This document shows positions 30,991 to 44,266 of a DNA stretch of 64,000 nucleotides, piece by piece. Below the pieces are notes generated by a model that worked only from the letters and a program-made list of their open reading frames with translations, ran no database searches and was not told the DNA's origin. The translations under genes and the position numbers were made by a program. Within the stretch, counting starts at the first letter, position 1. Each line of letters opens with the position of its first letter. This DNA comes from Chionoecetes opilio (Eukaryota > Arthropoda > Malacostraca > Decapoda > Majidae): assembly GCA_016584305.1 (NCBI GenBank), contig JACEEZ010009425.1, forward strand, positions 118,499 to 182,498. The letters are read 5' to 3'.

Positions 30991-31449
30991 ATATAGGCGG
31001 CCTGATTCAACTGGCGGCCTGAATCAACTGTATTCCTATATTCTCATACCTCCCCAGTATACTATAGTACACCCTACTTACCAACAATTTTCTTCTTCGT
31101 TAAATCTTATTTATTATGGCATGCATGGTAGAACATGCAGAGCCTTGTACTCACTTTTTCATCTTGCATGAAACGTTTGCTTCTGTCCCTGCCTTCCATA
31201 ATGAAATACGTACAGTACACCAGTTGCGACCATTGCACACGTTAAAACCCCAAAGATGCAGTGCTATTATTATCTGCCTTATTGTTTGATATGTTAAAGT
31301 ATCCATCTATGTGCCTGGCATTTGTAGTAATTTGATATCATATAGTGTAAAGTAGCTGTATATGGCACTTAAATTGTTATTTTACATTTCCAATACCGTA
31401 CAGAAAAGATTATAAATGGTGGTGTTGACTGTTGCCTTAATTACCTAGA
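30991..31449. other. No feature recognised
   Basis: Unique-looking AT-rich sequence without a domain-bearing ORF. Confidence 0.5.
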
Positions 31450-31770
<321 letters not shown>

Positions 31771-32523
31771 TGTTTGTTCTATTTGAATTATTTCTATTCG
31801 TTCTATTGTTTGTTCTATTAGTATTATAGTCAGGTTAATACTGTTTTACAATTATTACAGTATCTGTTTTAGCTTTGTGTAGGTGATTCTAACAAAAGAG
31901 TCATTCATACTGCAATACCATTATTATCTGCCTATTGGTAATATTTTTGATTTGTAAAGGTTTATTGTACCATTAAGCATACAGGACATACATACACAAT
32001 ACAAGCATGTACAGAAATGCATATGCAGTAGCAAAGAAGTACAAAGCGGGCATCAGCCCGCCAGTGAGGAGGGTATCCCGTCAGGCTACGGGAGGGTCGC
32101 GTGGAGGCGCATATACGTCCATGATTATGATTTCAGGCCCAATATTTTTCTGGTATTCAACATTGCAACAGCCAGCGCTGCTTGAAATCCTTAATAAAAT
32201 TATATTGATGACTATGTTCTTCTATTTACCTTTTAATTAATTATATATATAGTCAAAATACAAGGTGAATAAAGTAATAGGAAGGGAATAAACGAAAAGG
32301 CAGGGTATGGGAAGCCTAAGTAGAAATACTTAAGCGACCCCTAAAGAGCTGCTGTGTTTCGATTCATCTCCTGAAGATGGCGCAGCGTCCGTGCTCCAAA
32401 CTTAGCACACAGGTGTCTACTGTCAGGTGACAGTCCAGCTCTCCTCGTTATGTAATATCCACGTGGCGAGGGATTCTGGGAACGAGACGATACGTATAGA
32501 GCAGCAGCGACCTTCACATACGT
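31771..32523. other. No gene recognised
   Basis: A 77-residue ORF at 32007-32240 has no recognisable domain. A GC-rich pocket (32045-32110) contains CGGGCATCAGCCCG. Nothing further can be supported. Confidence 0.5.
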
Positions 32524-33983
32524 ATGGGGAGTTTTCTAATAAGCTCACGCTCAAGCCTGTCTCTCAGGCTGTCACATCTTCTGCTCTGTGAGGCTGAATG
32601 ATCTATCATTTACCGTAAATTCTCTGTACTTCTTTGGGACATATCAGAATTACCCTTCAATACAACAACTGAAACAGTTCTTAATAAAAAATGTAGTTTA
32701 TCATTTTATTTGTCTGCACTTGGTGAAAATATTGGCAAAACAATTGAATACTTGAAAACTCAATCTTTAAAAATCGTCTTTTCATAAAAAAACACAAGTT
32801 CAAGCAGAATGAGGCTTCAGGAAATATCTACTTGTATGTAAGCATTCACTGAGTACCTATTTTGGGTGTATATGTCTCTCTTACGACGAACATTTAACCA
32901 AGAAGTAATTTAAGTGCTTGGCACCTCAACGATCAGTCCTCTATCGAAGACAATACATGGTCTTGTTTACTATTTCCCCCGCCGCGAACTCTAAGCCCCT
33001 CCACCTCAATCTTTCCCTCTGAATCAATCAATCAACCCTTCCCTCTGAATACCCTATGTCCTCTGGTTTATCCTATTGTAACGAAGGAGGGTGGGGGCAA
33101 CCCACCCCTCTCAAACTTCGTCACACTAACGGCTCGGGGCTATGGAGGAGACGGAAAGGACTGCAAGGAGACTTTTACTGCTGTGCACGGCCTTATTACC
33201 CCAACTACTACTACCCACAGTACATATAGTGACTGCACGTCTGTCACGTAACTACACGCGCCACTCCGCTCCGCCCCAACACAACACAAATCACAGTCAA
33301 AGCACGAAATAAGGAGACGAAAGTCTTCTTTATGTGGGAAACGGTATGTGGGAGCGGATGCCACGAATATTCCAGTAGAGGATAGAGAGTGTGATGAGAT
33401 AAGCGGGTGATGATAGTTAGGATGACATGTAGCCTGTGGTATTGAGAAGTTAGGAGTATCAGTGATATGAGCTGTGAGGTAAGGAGCGGCGCTGTGGCGA
33501 TAAGGCGCTGAGCTGTCCATCCCCGTGTCGTGTCAACAGGAAAGTGGGTGATAGCAGATCCTGCCGGCGGGATGGTTTCTGTGGAGATGCTGAACGCCAC
33601 ACTCTGTTTTGGTTAAATGTTCGTCGTAAGAGAGACATATACACCCAAAATAGGTACTCAGTGAATGCTTACATACAAGTAGATATTTCCTGAAGCCTCA
33701 TTCTGCTTGAACTTGTGTTTTTTTATGAAAAGACGATTTTTAAAGATTGAGTTTTCAAATATTCAATTGTTTTGCCAATATTTTCACCAAGTGCAGACAA
33801 ATAAAATGATAAACTACATTTTTTATTAAGAACTGTTTCAGTTGTTGTATTGAAGGGTAATTCTGATATGTCCCAAAGAAGTACAGAGAATTTACGGTAA
33901 ATGATAGATCATTCAGCCTCACAGAGCAGAGGATGTGAGATGCGCGAGAGACATCTGGCGGTTTAGCTTCGAAAACTCCCCAT
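32524..33983. mobile_element. 1.46-kb element with ~375-bp, well-conserved inverted repeats
   Basis: 32524-32901 is the reverse complement of 33609-33983. Most of the arm matches exactly (for example TCATTTACCGTAAATTCTCT, AACAATTGAATACTTGAAAA versus one substitution, CATTTAACCAA). The outer ~40 bp are more diverged, and both termini read ATGGGGAGTTTTC. The 707-bp interior has no domain-bearing ORF. This is a recently active non-autonomous or foldback-type element. Confidence 0.88.
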
Positions 33984-34083
33984 TGCGCGGGAAAACCCTA
34001 TATAAACTATTGAACGCCGCCCTGATGTGACAGTTACAGTGACGACACCATCGGCAAATTATATAGCTGAGTTATATCTCGTT

Positions 34084-36019
<1,936 letters not shown>

Positions 36020-36084
36020 GTTAAAAAAAGTAATCCATGGTGGTGGATGGGCCACAACATGCGTCAGCTTACAGTAATTATAAT

Positions 36085-36192
36085 TGTAGGTCCGTAATAG
36101 AGCCTTGGCTCAATGGACCTTGGCTGCATTATTATTATTATTGTTATTTATGTTATGTACAAAGTGGCCAATAAATGTATCAATCAATCAAT

Positions 36193-36228
<36 letters not shown>
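36085..36228 (+). mobile_element. LINE 3' tail with (ATCA)n, followed by (CT)n
   Basis: Ends AAAGTGGCCAATAAATGTAT followed by four ATCA/CAAT units (36179-36195), typical of LINEs that end in short tandem repeats. A further (CT)n follows at 36196-36228. Confidence 0.6.
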
Positions 36229-36234
<6 letters not shown>

Positions 36235-36509
36235 TTGCCTCGCCAGCTGAGTATATGTTTGTAAACAAAAAACGGGGTTTTTGCGTTCCATTTGTGACAC
36301 GCGAACCCAACCCTGAACTGAAAGAACTGGTTCATGCAACTTGGGCACAAATGGAAGAGGCCTTTAGTTAATCTTTATGGCTCGACATGGACAAGGACAA
36401 CTCAAGCTCAGGTTCAGGTTCGCGAGTACAAGTCAACAAAGGGCGTGAGGTAGGAAGTGTATTTAGTGTGGCTTATATCTTACCTTACCTTTGATACCTT
36501 TGAAGAATT
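36229..36509. other. Unassigned
   Basis: No ORF or repeat I can name. Confidence 0.4.
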
Positions 36510-36725
36510 CTTTCAGTTATCGACGCAGCTGAGATGGATCTCCACTGTAACCAGACAGCTCTCTCTCCTCTTTGATCCAGTGCAGGAGAGTGTTTGAGTT
36601 GGAGCTGGTGTATCCTGGTGTTGGCGGTTGTGGGTCTGGTGTGTTGGCCAGCCAGGCATCCAATGTGTACTTCAAGGTGTCGGGTGAGACACCCCTCATG
36701 TTTCTTAGTTTTGTTGGGATGCAGT
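36510..36725 (-). pseudogene. Detached C-terminal end of the family D LINE ORF2
   Basis: Minus-strand PTKLRNMRGVSPDTLKYTLD, then WLANTPDPQPPTPGYTSSNS and NTLLHWIKEE resembles the extreme C-terminus of LINE RTs of the kind encoded at 37159-40940. It lies 430 bp beyond where that ORF breaks off, so the RT thumb in between was lost or replaced by 36726-37158. Confidence 0.7.
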
Positions 36726-36939
36726 TGAATAATCTAACTTAGAATCTTAACTTGAATAATCTAACTAACTTAATCTAACTAACTTAATCTAACTTAATAA
36801 TCTAGCTTACTTGATACTTGGGTAATAATGGACGAGAGTTTCGCGGTCGTTTTCAGAGACCCCGACTATTTTTTCTTGGCCTACAATAGGTGCTTGTTCT
36901 AATGCAGATAGTTTTATTTGCGGGGGAAAGAAAAAAAAA

Positions 36940-37158
36940 ATAAAAAAAAAATATGGAACTTAACCTAACCTTATAGGTTATAATAAAACCTAACCTTAAA
37001 GGTTTTAATGAAACCTAACCTAACCTTAACCACAAAGTATAGTACACTAGCCGCAAAGCCGCCCTCCGGGGGGACTTTTTGGCTAGCTCCTGCGGAGGGC
37101 TATTGGTGGGCCTAGTTCAGCGATTGGTGGGCCTAAGGCCCACCAATCGCTGAACTAG
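36940..37158. repeat. Interstitial CCTAA-like tract, shared repeat and perfect 47-bp palindrome
   Basis: AACCTAACCTTA blocks at 36958-37030. 37048-37119 is the inverse of 30587-30658. 37112-37158 is a perfect palindrome (23-bp arms, CTAGTTCAGCGATTGGTGGG, one-base centre). Confidence 0.85.
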
Positions 37159-37899
37159 CGCACAACCTAGGTTCAGTTCGATGTGGCGTTGGAAGGTGCC
37201 ATCAGCATTGAGGTGAATGCCCAGACATTTTACATGTGGGCTAGTGGTTATCACTTGTTTCTCGCTTGACAGGAGGGAGGTGTTGTTGAGGATCTCTTGG
37301 TTTTTACCACTCCTGAGAAGTTGGAATTTTTCACCCTTGAATAGCATGTTGTTCGTTTTGGCCCATTCATAGATTTTGTCGAGATCTTCTTGGAGAAGGC
37401 TGATGTCTTCTCTGGCTCCAATGCTTTTACATATGTTGGTGTCATCGGCGAAAGAGGCCGTTGTTGAGTGGGTCACTTCTTTGTCTATGTCCCCTATCAT
37501 GATGAGGAAGAGTAGATGTCCTAGTACAGACACTTGGGGGACACCGCTCACCACACTGTGTTCCTCTGAAATGGCTGCATTTGCCGTCACTGACTGCGTT
37601 CTTTCAGTGAGGAAGTCGTATAGCCATAAACCCACTTTTCCTGCTATTCCAAGGTCCTTGATCTTATGTATGAGGATGCCATGGTCCACCTTGTCAAAGG
37701 CCTTCGCAAAATCCAGGAATACTGTGTCGACGTTTTTACCTTCTGCGAGGTGGTGGAGGAGTTTGTCGTGGTATGCCAGGAGCTGTGATAAGCAGGATCT
37801 GCCTTTCCGGAATCCATGCTGGCCAATGTTAAGAAGATTTCTTTCTTCCATGAAGGCATAAATCCTGTTTCGGATGATTTTTTCAAACACTTTCACCAT
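37117..37899 (-). pseudogene. LINE family D reverse transcriptase, truncated
   Basis: Residues 1-245 cover the RT. It has MVKVFEKIIRNRI, then QHGFRKGRSCLSQLL, and motif A VDTVFLDFAKAFDKVDH. Motif B is SGVPQVSVLG, where the usual PQG glycine is a valine. Catalytic FADD is at 37441-37452, then KCLGIHLNADGTF. After HIELNLGCA the frame enters the palindrome at 37158, so the last ~15 residues are not LINE. Upstream, in broken frames, TPTYKGGPKGSAKNYRPIAL and LNSAPGPDGIP extend the RT to about 38160. The V-for-G change and lost thumb make an active enzyme unlikely. Confidence 0.85.
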
Positions 37900-38376
37900 G
37901 TGTGAGGTGAGAGTGCTATGGGTCTGTAGTTTTTTGCTGAGCCCTTGGGTCCCCCTTTGTAGGTTGGGGTTATTGTTGCTTTCTTTGCCTGGTCAGGCAC
38001 TTTACCTGTATCCAATGAGTGACGCCACAGTAGGTGTAATGGATACGCTATGCTGTCTTTGCATTTGATTAACAGACTTGTTGGTATGCCATCTGGGCCG
38101 GGCGCTGAGTTCAGTTTTAGCTCTTTTATTGCTGTAATATATCTTCCTGGGTGAATTCTATGTCTTGCAGGCCTGAAGTAGTTGTTTGGTCAGGGGTGTT
38201 GGCAGACAAAGTAGGGTATGTGGGTCTGTTACTTTCTTTGCCTCGTCGGGTTTGCTGAAGGCTGACTGCTATTGCTCGGCAAGAAGTCTGCATATGTTCT
38301 CTGCATTTTCTTCCCATTGTCCTTCAGGTGTTAGTAAAGGTCCAAGGGGGGCACAGGCTTTTGAGAACCTTTTGGC

Positions 38377-38703
38377 CTAGCTGAAGAAGTAGTTTGGGTT
38401 GAGTTTTATGTTTGTGATGGCATTGGTGGATTCTTCTCTTTTCCTTTGTTGTTCATGGGATTTCTGAATATTTTCTTCTATTTCAGTTATTTGAGTCCAG
38501 ATTTCTTGCTTTTTGTCTTCTTTTTCTGTTCTATCCATCTGTTTATTCAGTTTTGTCCTTTTTCTCATGAGTATTTTCCTGTCCCTGGGTATTTGGGTCC
38601 TTCTGCCTCCTTTCCTTTTCTTTTTGGGAATGTACTTGTTGCACGTTTCCAGTAACTCTGTCACGATGATTTCCATCATGCTGCTTGGGTCTTGGTTGCG
38701 CAA
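38377..38703 (-). pseudogene. LINE family D basic linker between endonuclease and RT
   Basis: A 108-residue Lys/Arg/Glu-rich frame (YIPKKKRKGGRRTQIPRDRK, then helical KEDKKQEIWTQITEIEENIQ), as is usual between the endonuclease and RT of APE-type LINEs. A further short frame, 38317-38126, continues toward the RT. Confidence 0.65.
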
Positions 38704-39106
38704 TTTTTCAGCCGTTTGTTGAAGTTAGGGCATTTTTTACTCCTTCCCAGTCTGCTTCACCACTGTTGAAGTTAAGATTCCTGAATCCTTGTTCTTCTCC
38801 AGTGTACTCTTGGTTACTTTTTGTATTCTTGTTCTTTGCCAATGTTATTGTGATGAGTTTATGATCTGAGAGTACTGTCTTTTCGGCTCTGTACCCATGT
38901 ATTATTTCTTGGTTATTTGTAAACAGTTGGTCCAGAATGTTGTTTCCCCTGGTTGTTGTGTGAATTTCTTGACTCTAGGAAGAGATGCTTCATGAGGTCT
39001 TGTAGCATTTTTGCTTGTTCTTGGTCCTCTCGGCTCCCTCCCTCAAGGGTCCCTGTCGGCCATCTCATGATGGGAAAGTTACAGTCTCCTGTAATTATTA
39101 TGTCAT

Positions 39107-39508
39107 TTACTGGAGGGGGTAGGAGTTCAGTTTTTGTTGCACTTTCGTGATTATCTCACTGAACTTTTGTTTATTGCAGAGTGGAGGCCGATAGATGTTT
39201 GTGAGGATCAGCGAGAGTTTCTTTATGGGGAGTAATAACACCTCTGCTTGGCCATTGGATAGCAGGGTTTCAGTATTTGACGCCAAGTCGTTTCTGACGT
39301 ATGTTATGGTACCTCCATGTGACCTGTCCTTTCTGTCTGTTCTGAATACGGTGTAATTTTGTAATTGGATTTCAACATCGTTGATTTCCTCACTCAGATG
39401 GGATTCAGTAAGGGCGAGGAAGGCGAGGTCTTCTTGGTGTGCCAGGTCAGATAGGAATGGCACTTTATTTCTGTTAGACTTGGGGTACAGGCCTTGGATA
39501 TTTCCCAT
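39107..39508 (-). CDS. LINE family D endonuclease, N-terminal fragment
   Basis: MGNIQGLYPKSNRNKVPFLS, then AFLALTESHLSEEINDVEI, then RSHGGTITYVRNDL and LILTNIYRPP are the first half of an apurinic-type (EEP) endonuclease. TE in LTESHL supplies the metal-binding glutamate. The later catalytic GDFN and SDH parts fall in broken frames at about 39100-38800 (a THTTRGNNILDQLFTNNQ-like reading). It nicks target DNA to prime reverse transcription. Confidence 0.75.
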   Translation of the reverse strand: MGNIQGLYPKSNRNKVPFLSDLAHQEDLAFLALTESHLSEEINDVEIQLQNYTVFRTDRKDRSHGGTITYVRNDLASNTETLLSNGQAEVLLLPIKKLSLILTNIYRPPLCNKQKFSEIITKVQQKLNSYPLQ

Positions 39509-39864
39509 GAGGAAGCATTCTAGTGGCTCTTTTGCACTGAGCCAGGGATTTATCTGGGGGGCATTGATGTTGGGAATTGAGGCTGATGTGGTATCTGGGG
39601 GGCATTGATGTTGGGAGTTGAGGCTGATGCGGTTGCTGCCCTATTAGATTCCGTATCAGTATTCCTTGGGTGTCTACGATTTTGGTTAGGTTTGTCATTG
39701 TTGTCTTTATTTCGTTGAATATTTCTAAAAAATGGTTCTGGCTTGTGTGGGTAGAGATATGTTCCCAGTGTTGTTGTGGTCTTGGTAAGGTTAGTGGGTG
39801 ATTAGGTGTATGCTGTGGCCATGGGGCTGCTTGTTGCGGGTTTGGTACTGCAGGAGGTATAGGC

Positions 39865-40737
39865 CTAGGTGTAGGTTTTTGCCTTTTTGTCCCACAGATT
39901 GTAGGTACAGTAGGTGGGGTAGGTACAGTTTATATTCAGGCACAGTTTTTTCTGAATGGAGTCTCGGCATAAGAATGGGTGGTAGTTCCTGCATTCCATT
40001 CCTAATGTGCATCCTCTTGGATCCCATGGGCCATAGGTTAACAGTTTTTGACATGGCTTTGGGTGACTAAATTTGCAATCTCTACCACTAGCCCCATACC
40101 AGCATATTCCTCTCCTGAAGTAGAAACATACATTCGGAGGGCTGTTACTCTGCTGCTGTGCATGTGGTTCCACTCGTGACTCGTGTTGTTCTGGTCTCTG
40201 TGGGGGGGGGGGGGGGGGGGGTGGAGGTGGTGGAGAGGATAAAGGGTCTGTTTGCTGAGTGGGGTCTGTTGGCTGAGGGCTGATGGATTCAAAATCTATA
40301 TCTTCTGGCTGACTGTCTAACATTTCTAGTGTTGGTACCTGAGAGTGTGGCTGTCCTGCCTGTAGAGGCGTGGTGGGCCTGGCAGTATCAGCTATAGGCA
40401 GTGTTTGGTTAGAGGCAGTGGGTTGGTTTTCCGGTATGTCATTAATCTGATCTTCATTTTCATTTTCCTTTTCTTGCTTTTCTTCCTTCTCACTACACAT
40501 GCTCTCTTTCAGCTCAGTGAGGAGATCATTGTAGTTTTCATAATCCTGTAGAGTGCAGGTCAGACATACATGTTTCCTGCTCGAGTGTGTGAGGGCTATC
40601 ATGATATAGTCTGGTAGTTGGGTGCAGATAAAGTGGGTCCACTTATGGCAATGTCCACACTCCATACCTGATTTGCAGTGTGGATGGCATACAGGGCAGG
40701 GGTGTAGGACTGCACTGTTTACTGTATTCTCTCCCAT
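39865..40737 (-). CDS. LINE family D ORF1: PHD-like finger plus CCCH zinc fingers
   Basis: A 290-residue intact frame from ATG at 40737. N-terminal C4HC3 PHD pattern: C14, C17, C27, C30, H35, C38, C58, C61. The middle is acidic and Pro/Gln-rich, with a 12-residue Pro run encoded by the G-run at 40203-40220. The C-terminal CCCH units are C204-C212-C221-H225 (C-x7-C-x8-C-x3-H) and C243-C249-H253 (C-x5-C-x3-H), with additional Cys after. ORF1 proteins bind element RNA. CCCH fingers suit that role, and PHD-type domains are known in CR1-group ORF1s; the combination here is what I read, its function is inferred. Downstream frames (39698-39474) suggest the C-terminus once continued. Confidence 0.85.
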   Translation of the reverse strand: MGENTVNSAVLHPCPVCHPHCKSGMECGHCHKWTHFICTQLPDYIMIALTHSSRKHVCLTCTLQDYENYNDLLTELKESMCSEKEEKQEKENENEDQINDIPENQPTASNQTLPIADTARPTTPLQAGQPHSQVPTLEMLDSQPEDIDFESISPQPTDPTQQTDPLSSPPPPPPPPPPPQRPEQHESRVEPHAQQQSNSPPNVCFYFRRGICWYGASGRDCKFSHPKPCQKLLTYGPWDPRGCTLGMECRNYHPFLCRDSIQKKLCLNINCTYPTYCTYNLWDKKAKTYT

Positions 40738-41039
40738 ATTGGCTTGGTGCCCTCTCTCTTTTTTCTTTTTACTCCTTCCTGTTTTGCAGTTTCGTGGCTT
40801 TCATGCGGGGGTAGTTTTTCTGCTTGTTTATTTTTGGCGGAGGCCGCTTTTAAATTTTTTATGACCCCCTTCTTCTTTCCACTTATTAGCAAAATATTTG
40901 TTTTCTTCTTCGGGCCGTATAAATGCAATCATGTATTTCTGTAAGGGGAAAAACTATTTGCTTCTTTGGTCCACATTGGGGAGGGAAATTTCATTTAGTC
41001 CTGTGGGGCACCCCCTGGCATTTTGGGCACTCTCGTCTC

Positions 41040-41175
41040 GATCTCGTTTCAGGCTGTGGTGTATTATTATCCCTTAGCTAGCTATATTAGGGAGGCCCCA
41101 CTAACTGAGGAAAGATGTGGGGCTGTGGTGTATTATTACCCCCTGTGCTAGCTAGTATTAGGGGGGCCACCACAG
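41040..41175. repeat. Local tandem duplication
   Basis: GGCTGTGGTGTATTATTA and AGCTAG...ATTAGGG blocks occur at 41051-41095 and 41111-41167. Confidence 0.75.
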
Positions 41176-41282
41176 CTGAGGAGGAGTTCATTTTCCGTAC
41201 GTTGGGGGTCGGAGTCGGCCCTTTTTTCATCAGCGCTCCCTGACGTGTTTCTTCTTTCTTTTTTTTTTTTTTTACATTTTGC

Positions 41283-41470
41283 CATAGCACCTGTAGGCGG
41301 TGGTGACCCGGCCCTGGGATGGGGTCTGGGGGTTCCTTTGGGGGCTGTGATTTTTGGGTCCTCGCCTGGGGGTGGCGCAGGCAGGATTTTAAAGTGACGC
41401 CTGTGATTAGGTCTCATGCTGCCCCCCTGTGTCCTCCGATGCACTCGCAATCAAAGGGTGATTGATGGGC
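41283..41470. repeat. Dispersed repeat, copy 2 (related to 2325-2560)
   Basis: GGTGGCGCAGGCAGGATTTT, GTGACGCCTGTGATTAGGTC, CATGCTGCCCCCCTG and GCACTCGCAATC parallel copy 1. Confidence 0.7.
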
Positions 41471-42383
41471 AAGGCATATGGGTGTTCTTAGGCTATCGCG
41501 GTGCGAAAGGTTTTGGGTTTTTTTTCGGGGATCGACTGGGTCACCAAAAACGCCATCGGAGACGCTAACCACCCGTACCCCCTCTTCTGTTGGGTCTTTA
41601 ATTGATGTCTTGTCTATTCTGTATTTATAGTTTCTCTTTCCTTCTTATTTTTTTCTCTGGTCATCCAAAAACTGTTATTTTTTCTATTTGCTTCTTCCAC
41701 ATTCCCCTCTTAAAACAATACCCCCATAATCCTCTTCCTCCTCTATGTAAGGTTGTTGTACCCTCCACTTTTCTTTTTTTCATTATTGTGGGCTGGACAC
41801 CCAAGGAGTGGGTTTAATGGGGGTAATATAATGGCGGTTGGTGGTGGTGGGTTGACGGTGCATGACTTGTGGTCCCTTTCCCCTTGTTGTTGTTACCTGC
41901 ACAGTCCCGGTAAAGGTGTAGCTACACGTGTGGAATTTTACACTAGGAACAAAATTCCCCTACCAAAATTGGGAGGGGGGTTTCTGTTCACCTTATTGAT
42001 TTGGGAAACATTCTCTCTATGAGTTCCTGAAAATCCTACTTTCGGAGATAAAAGATTTTTTAATAGGAAGGAGTGTTGGGAGATTAAAAACTAAACTAAC
42101 CTAACCCCCCCTTTTGATCACAACCTACCCAACCCCCACTTTTAACCCCCAAAACTAACCCAAACTTCTCATTAACATGTCCGTGGAAAGGGAAAACAGG
42201 CGATGCGGTCACAAAGGAAAAAGTGTGGCGGACGAAAACACTTAGTCTCTCTCCTCCCTATGAACACATGTCATTTCTAAAAATATGATTTCGACGGCAG
42301 CCATAAAGAATGTTTCCTAAAATCCTTAAGGAAAACAGCCCCAACTCCCAAATTGTGTGGGGAATTTGGGGTCCTATAGTCTA
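41471..42383. other. No gene recognised
   Basis: Sequence quality drops (runs of AAAA, CCCC, TTTT). AACTAACCTAACC appears at 42092. No supportable feature. Confidence 0.5.
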
Positions 42384-42728
42384 TTTTTTTTATTATGGTC
42401 AAAATGCAGTAAGGAACCCACCCCCCCCTGCCTCCCCTTCTATTCTGGGGGCAGCTGATTGGTGCATTCCCGTATCATCATTACCAATCAAGTATCTTCA
42501 CTACTTAACAAGGGCGTGACCACGGGAGAGAGAAATCTTCACTACAGGGGTTTTTTTTATTTTGTCACCCTTTAGTGAAGATTCTACCCGTGGTCTCGCC
42601 GCTGTTAAGTATGAAGATACTGTGATTGGATGATGAACGGGGAAAGCACCAATCGCTCCCCCGTGAATAGAAGGGCGGGCAGGGGGGTGGCTTCCTTACT
42701 GCATTTTGACCATAATAAAAAAAAAAAT
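42384..42728. mobile_element. Foldback MITE, ~345 bp
   Basis: 42384-42545 is an imperfect reverse complement of 42560-42728. Landmarks: TTATTATGGTCAAAATGCAG/CTGCATTTTGACCATAATAA and AAGTATCTTCACTACTTAAC/GTTAAGTATGAAGATACT. The loop is short and there is no ORF. Confidence 0.88.
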
Positions 42729-44266
42729 TTAAGTGTAAAAGTTTAGCCAGTGTGTGCTGGGCTGAAACGGGGGTGCGGGCTGTGTTCATCACACCCCACA
42801 AGGGTACAAGGTTTACTCTCCATCTTGTGCATCATTAGTTCGGGGATTTCATACACACATTTTTTCGACCCAGTTTTTTTAGTTGTTTCGTACACTGTTT
42901 TTTGGTTTTTTCCGTCATACCGGTGTCGTCTCGTAACTCTAGTAGCCCAAGTTCACTCTGAGCTGAGTGTCGAAAACTATGGTTTCATAAGACTACGAAA
43001 AATTTTTTGGTGTAAAAAATCTACTGGTGACAAAAACAACTTGTGTACGAACTGACTAACCCCTTCACTACCTAAACCTCAAACAAACATTGTGCAAACA
43101 GAGTGCCAGAGTCTTAAAAAACATTAGGCAAATGAATTTGGGCCTCGAAAATCGGGGTACATAACAGAAAATAACCCAATTATCTTGAACAAACTTTTTT
43201 TATCTTTTTTTAGAATTTGATGTGCTTTCAGATAATGTGATAAATTTTTGCTTCACCACTTCTTCCTTTTTCTCCTAGGGGGGGGGGGGGGGGGTAAGCA
43301 AGCCTTTTTTAAAAGGAAATACCATCAAAACATATAAAGGGCTAAAATATTATTTGAAACAAAACCCTAACCCCCCATCTGGGCTCACAAACCCCTGGAC
43401 CCCTTTGTGTTTCAGGGTAGCCCCCTCATTAAAAAAATAAAAAAAATAATGTATTAGAATGACGCCCTTTGTTATAGTGACAAAAATGTGTTTTTTACTA
43501 AGCTTTGATGTGTTTTTTATTACGTGTCAACCTTTCCCGCCACAAGTCTTGGGTTTTTCTTGCCCCAAATTTTCCCGCCAAAACTAGTGCCTTGCAAGAG
43601 AAAAGGGAAAGTAACAATGTCCAACCACCACACTAACCACATAGATAGTTTTGTCCCACACGATGTCAAATTACCTACCTGACAAAGCTCCCTTGGTTTT
43701 CCCTGCCAATCAAGGATCCTGAAGACCCCCCCCCAAAGTACCCCCCTGAAAAACTCCCCCACCCCCGCTTTTAGCAAGATTCCCCCCCACCATTTAAATA
43801 AAAAATATACTGTCTAAGGTCAAAAAATACAGCTTATTCAGATTGGTTTTTTTGTAACACGGCTAGGCAGGGAAATATGACACCTGGTTCTCTAAAGCTT
43901 CCCTGAAGACACGGTCACGCCCCATGAACTCTTGAAGGGCACAATGCCAAAGTCCCCCCTGCATCCTGGCATCACCTTGATTGTGATTTTTTGCTTGTTC
44001 CAGTACCATTCCTGGCCCAGTGTGGGCCCAGTTTGCGGCGCCCAAAACTGATGAAGGGGTTTACCGTCCTGTGCATGTCAGGGCACGCTGGCTCTCTGTG
44101 TCCTGCTGTCCCCCACTGTTGCGGTGCTGAGGGACAGTCCAAGCCGGCTGCTCCCCCCGGCACTGACCCGGCTCGCTCCGCATCCCCGAGGGTTTCCCCA
44201 GGAACCCCGGCCCTCGGTGTGCTGGCGGAGTCTTGCTGCGGTGGAGGCTGTGGGGCCGGCACACAT
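42729..44266. other. Low-quality unassigned sequence
   Basis: Many homopolymer runs and no domain-bearing ORF. A GC-rich island begins at about 44080, immediately before the zinc-finger region. Confidence 0.5.

Larger units (their letters stand above)
37117..40940 (-). mobile_element. Nearly full-length LINE, family D (ORF1 with PHD/CCCH fingers, endonuclease, RT)
   Basis: Minus-strand order is ORF1 (40737-39865), an overlapping ORF1 tail and endonuclease start (39698-39107), a basic linker (38703-38377), the RT entry region (about 38160-37900) and the RT (37899-37159). Frames are interrupted several times. The 3' part is displaced (36510-36725). A PHD-type ORF1 suggests the CR1 group; clade not proven. 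Confidence 0.85.

Noticed and set aside
33078..33540. Possible solo LTR (TGTAACGAAG start) inside the 32.5-34.0 kb element
   Set aside because: No convincing right end, paired LTR or target duplication could be found.
40038..40292. Alternative frame over the poly-Pro region of ORF1
   Set aside because: A shadow of the zinc-finger ORF1 frame caused by the G-run at 40203-40220.
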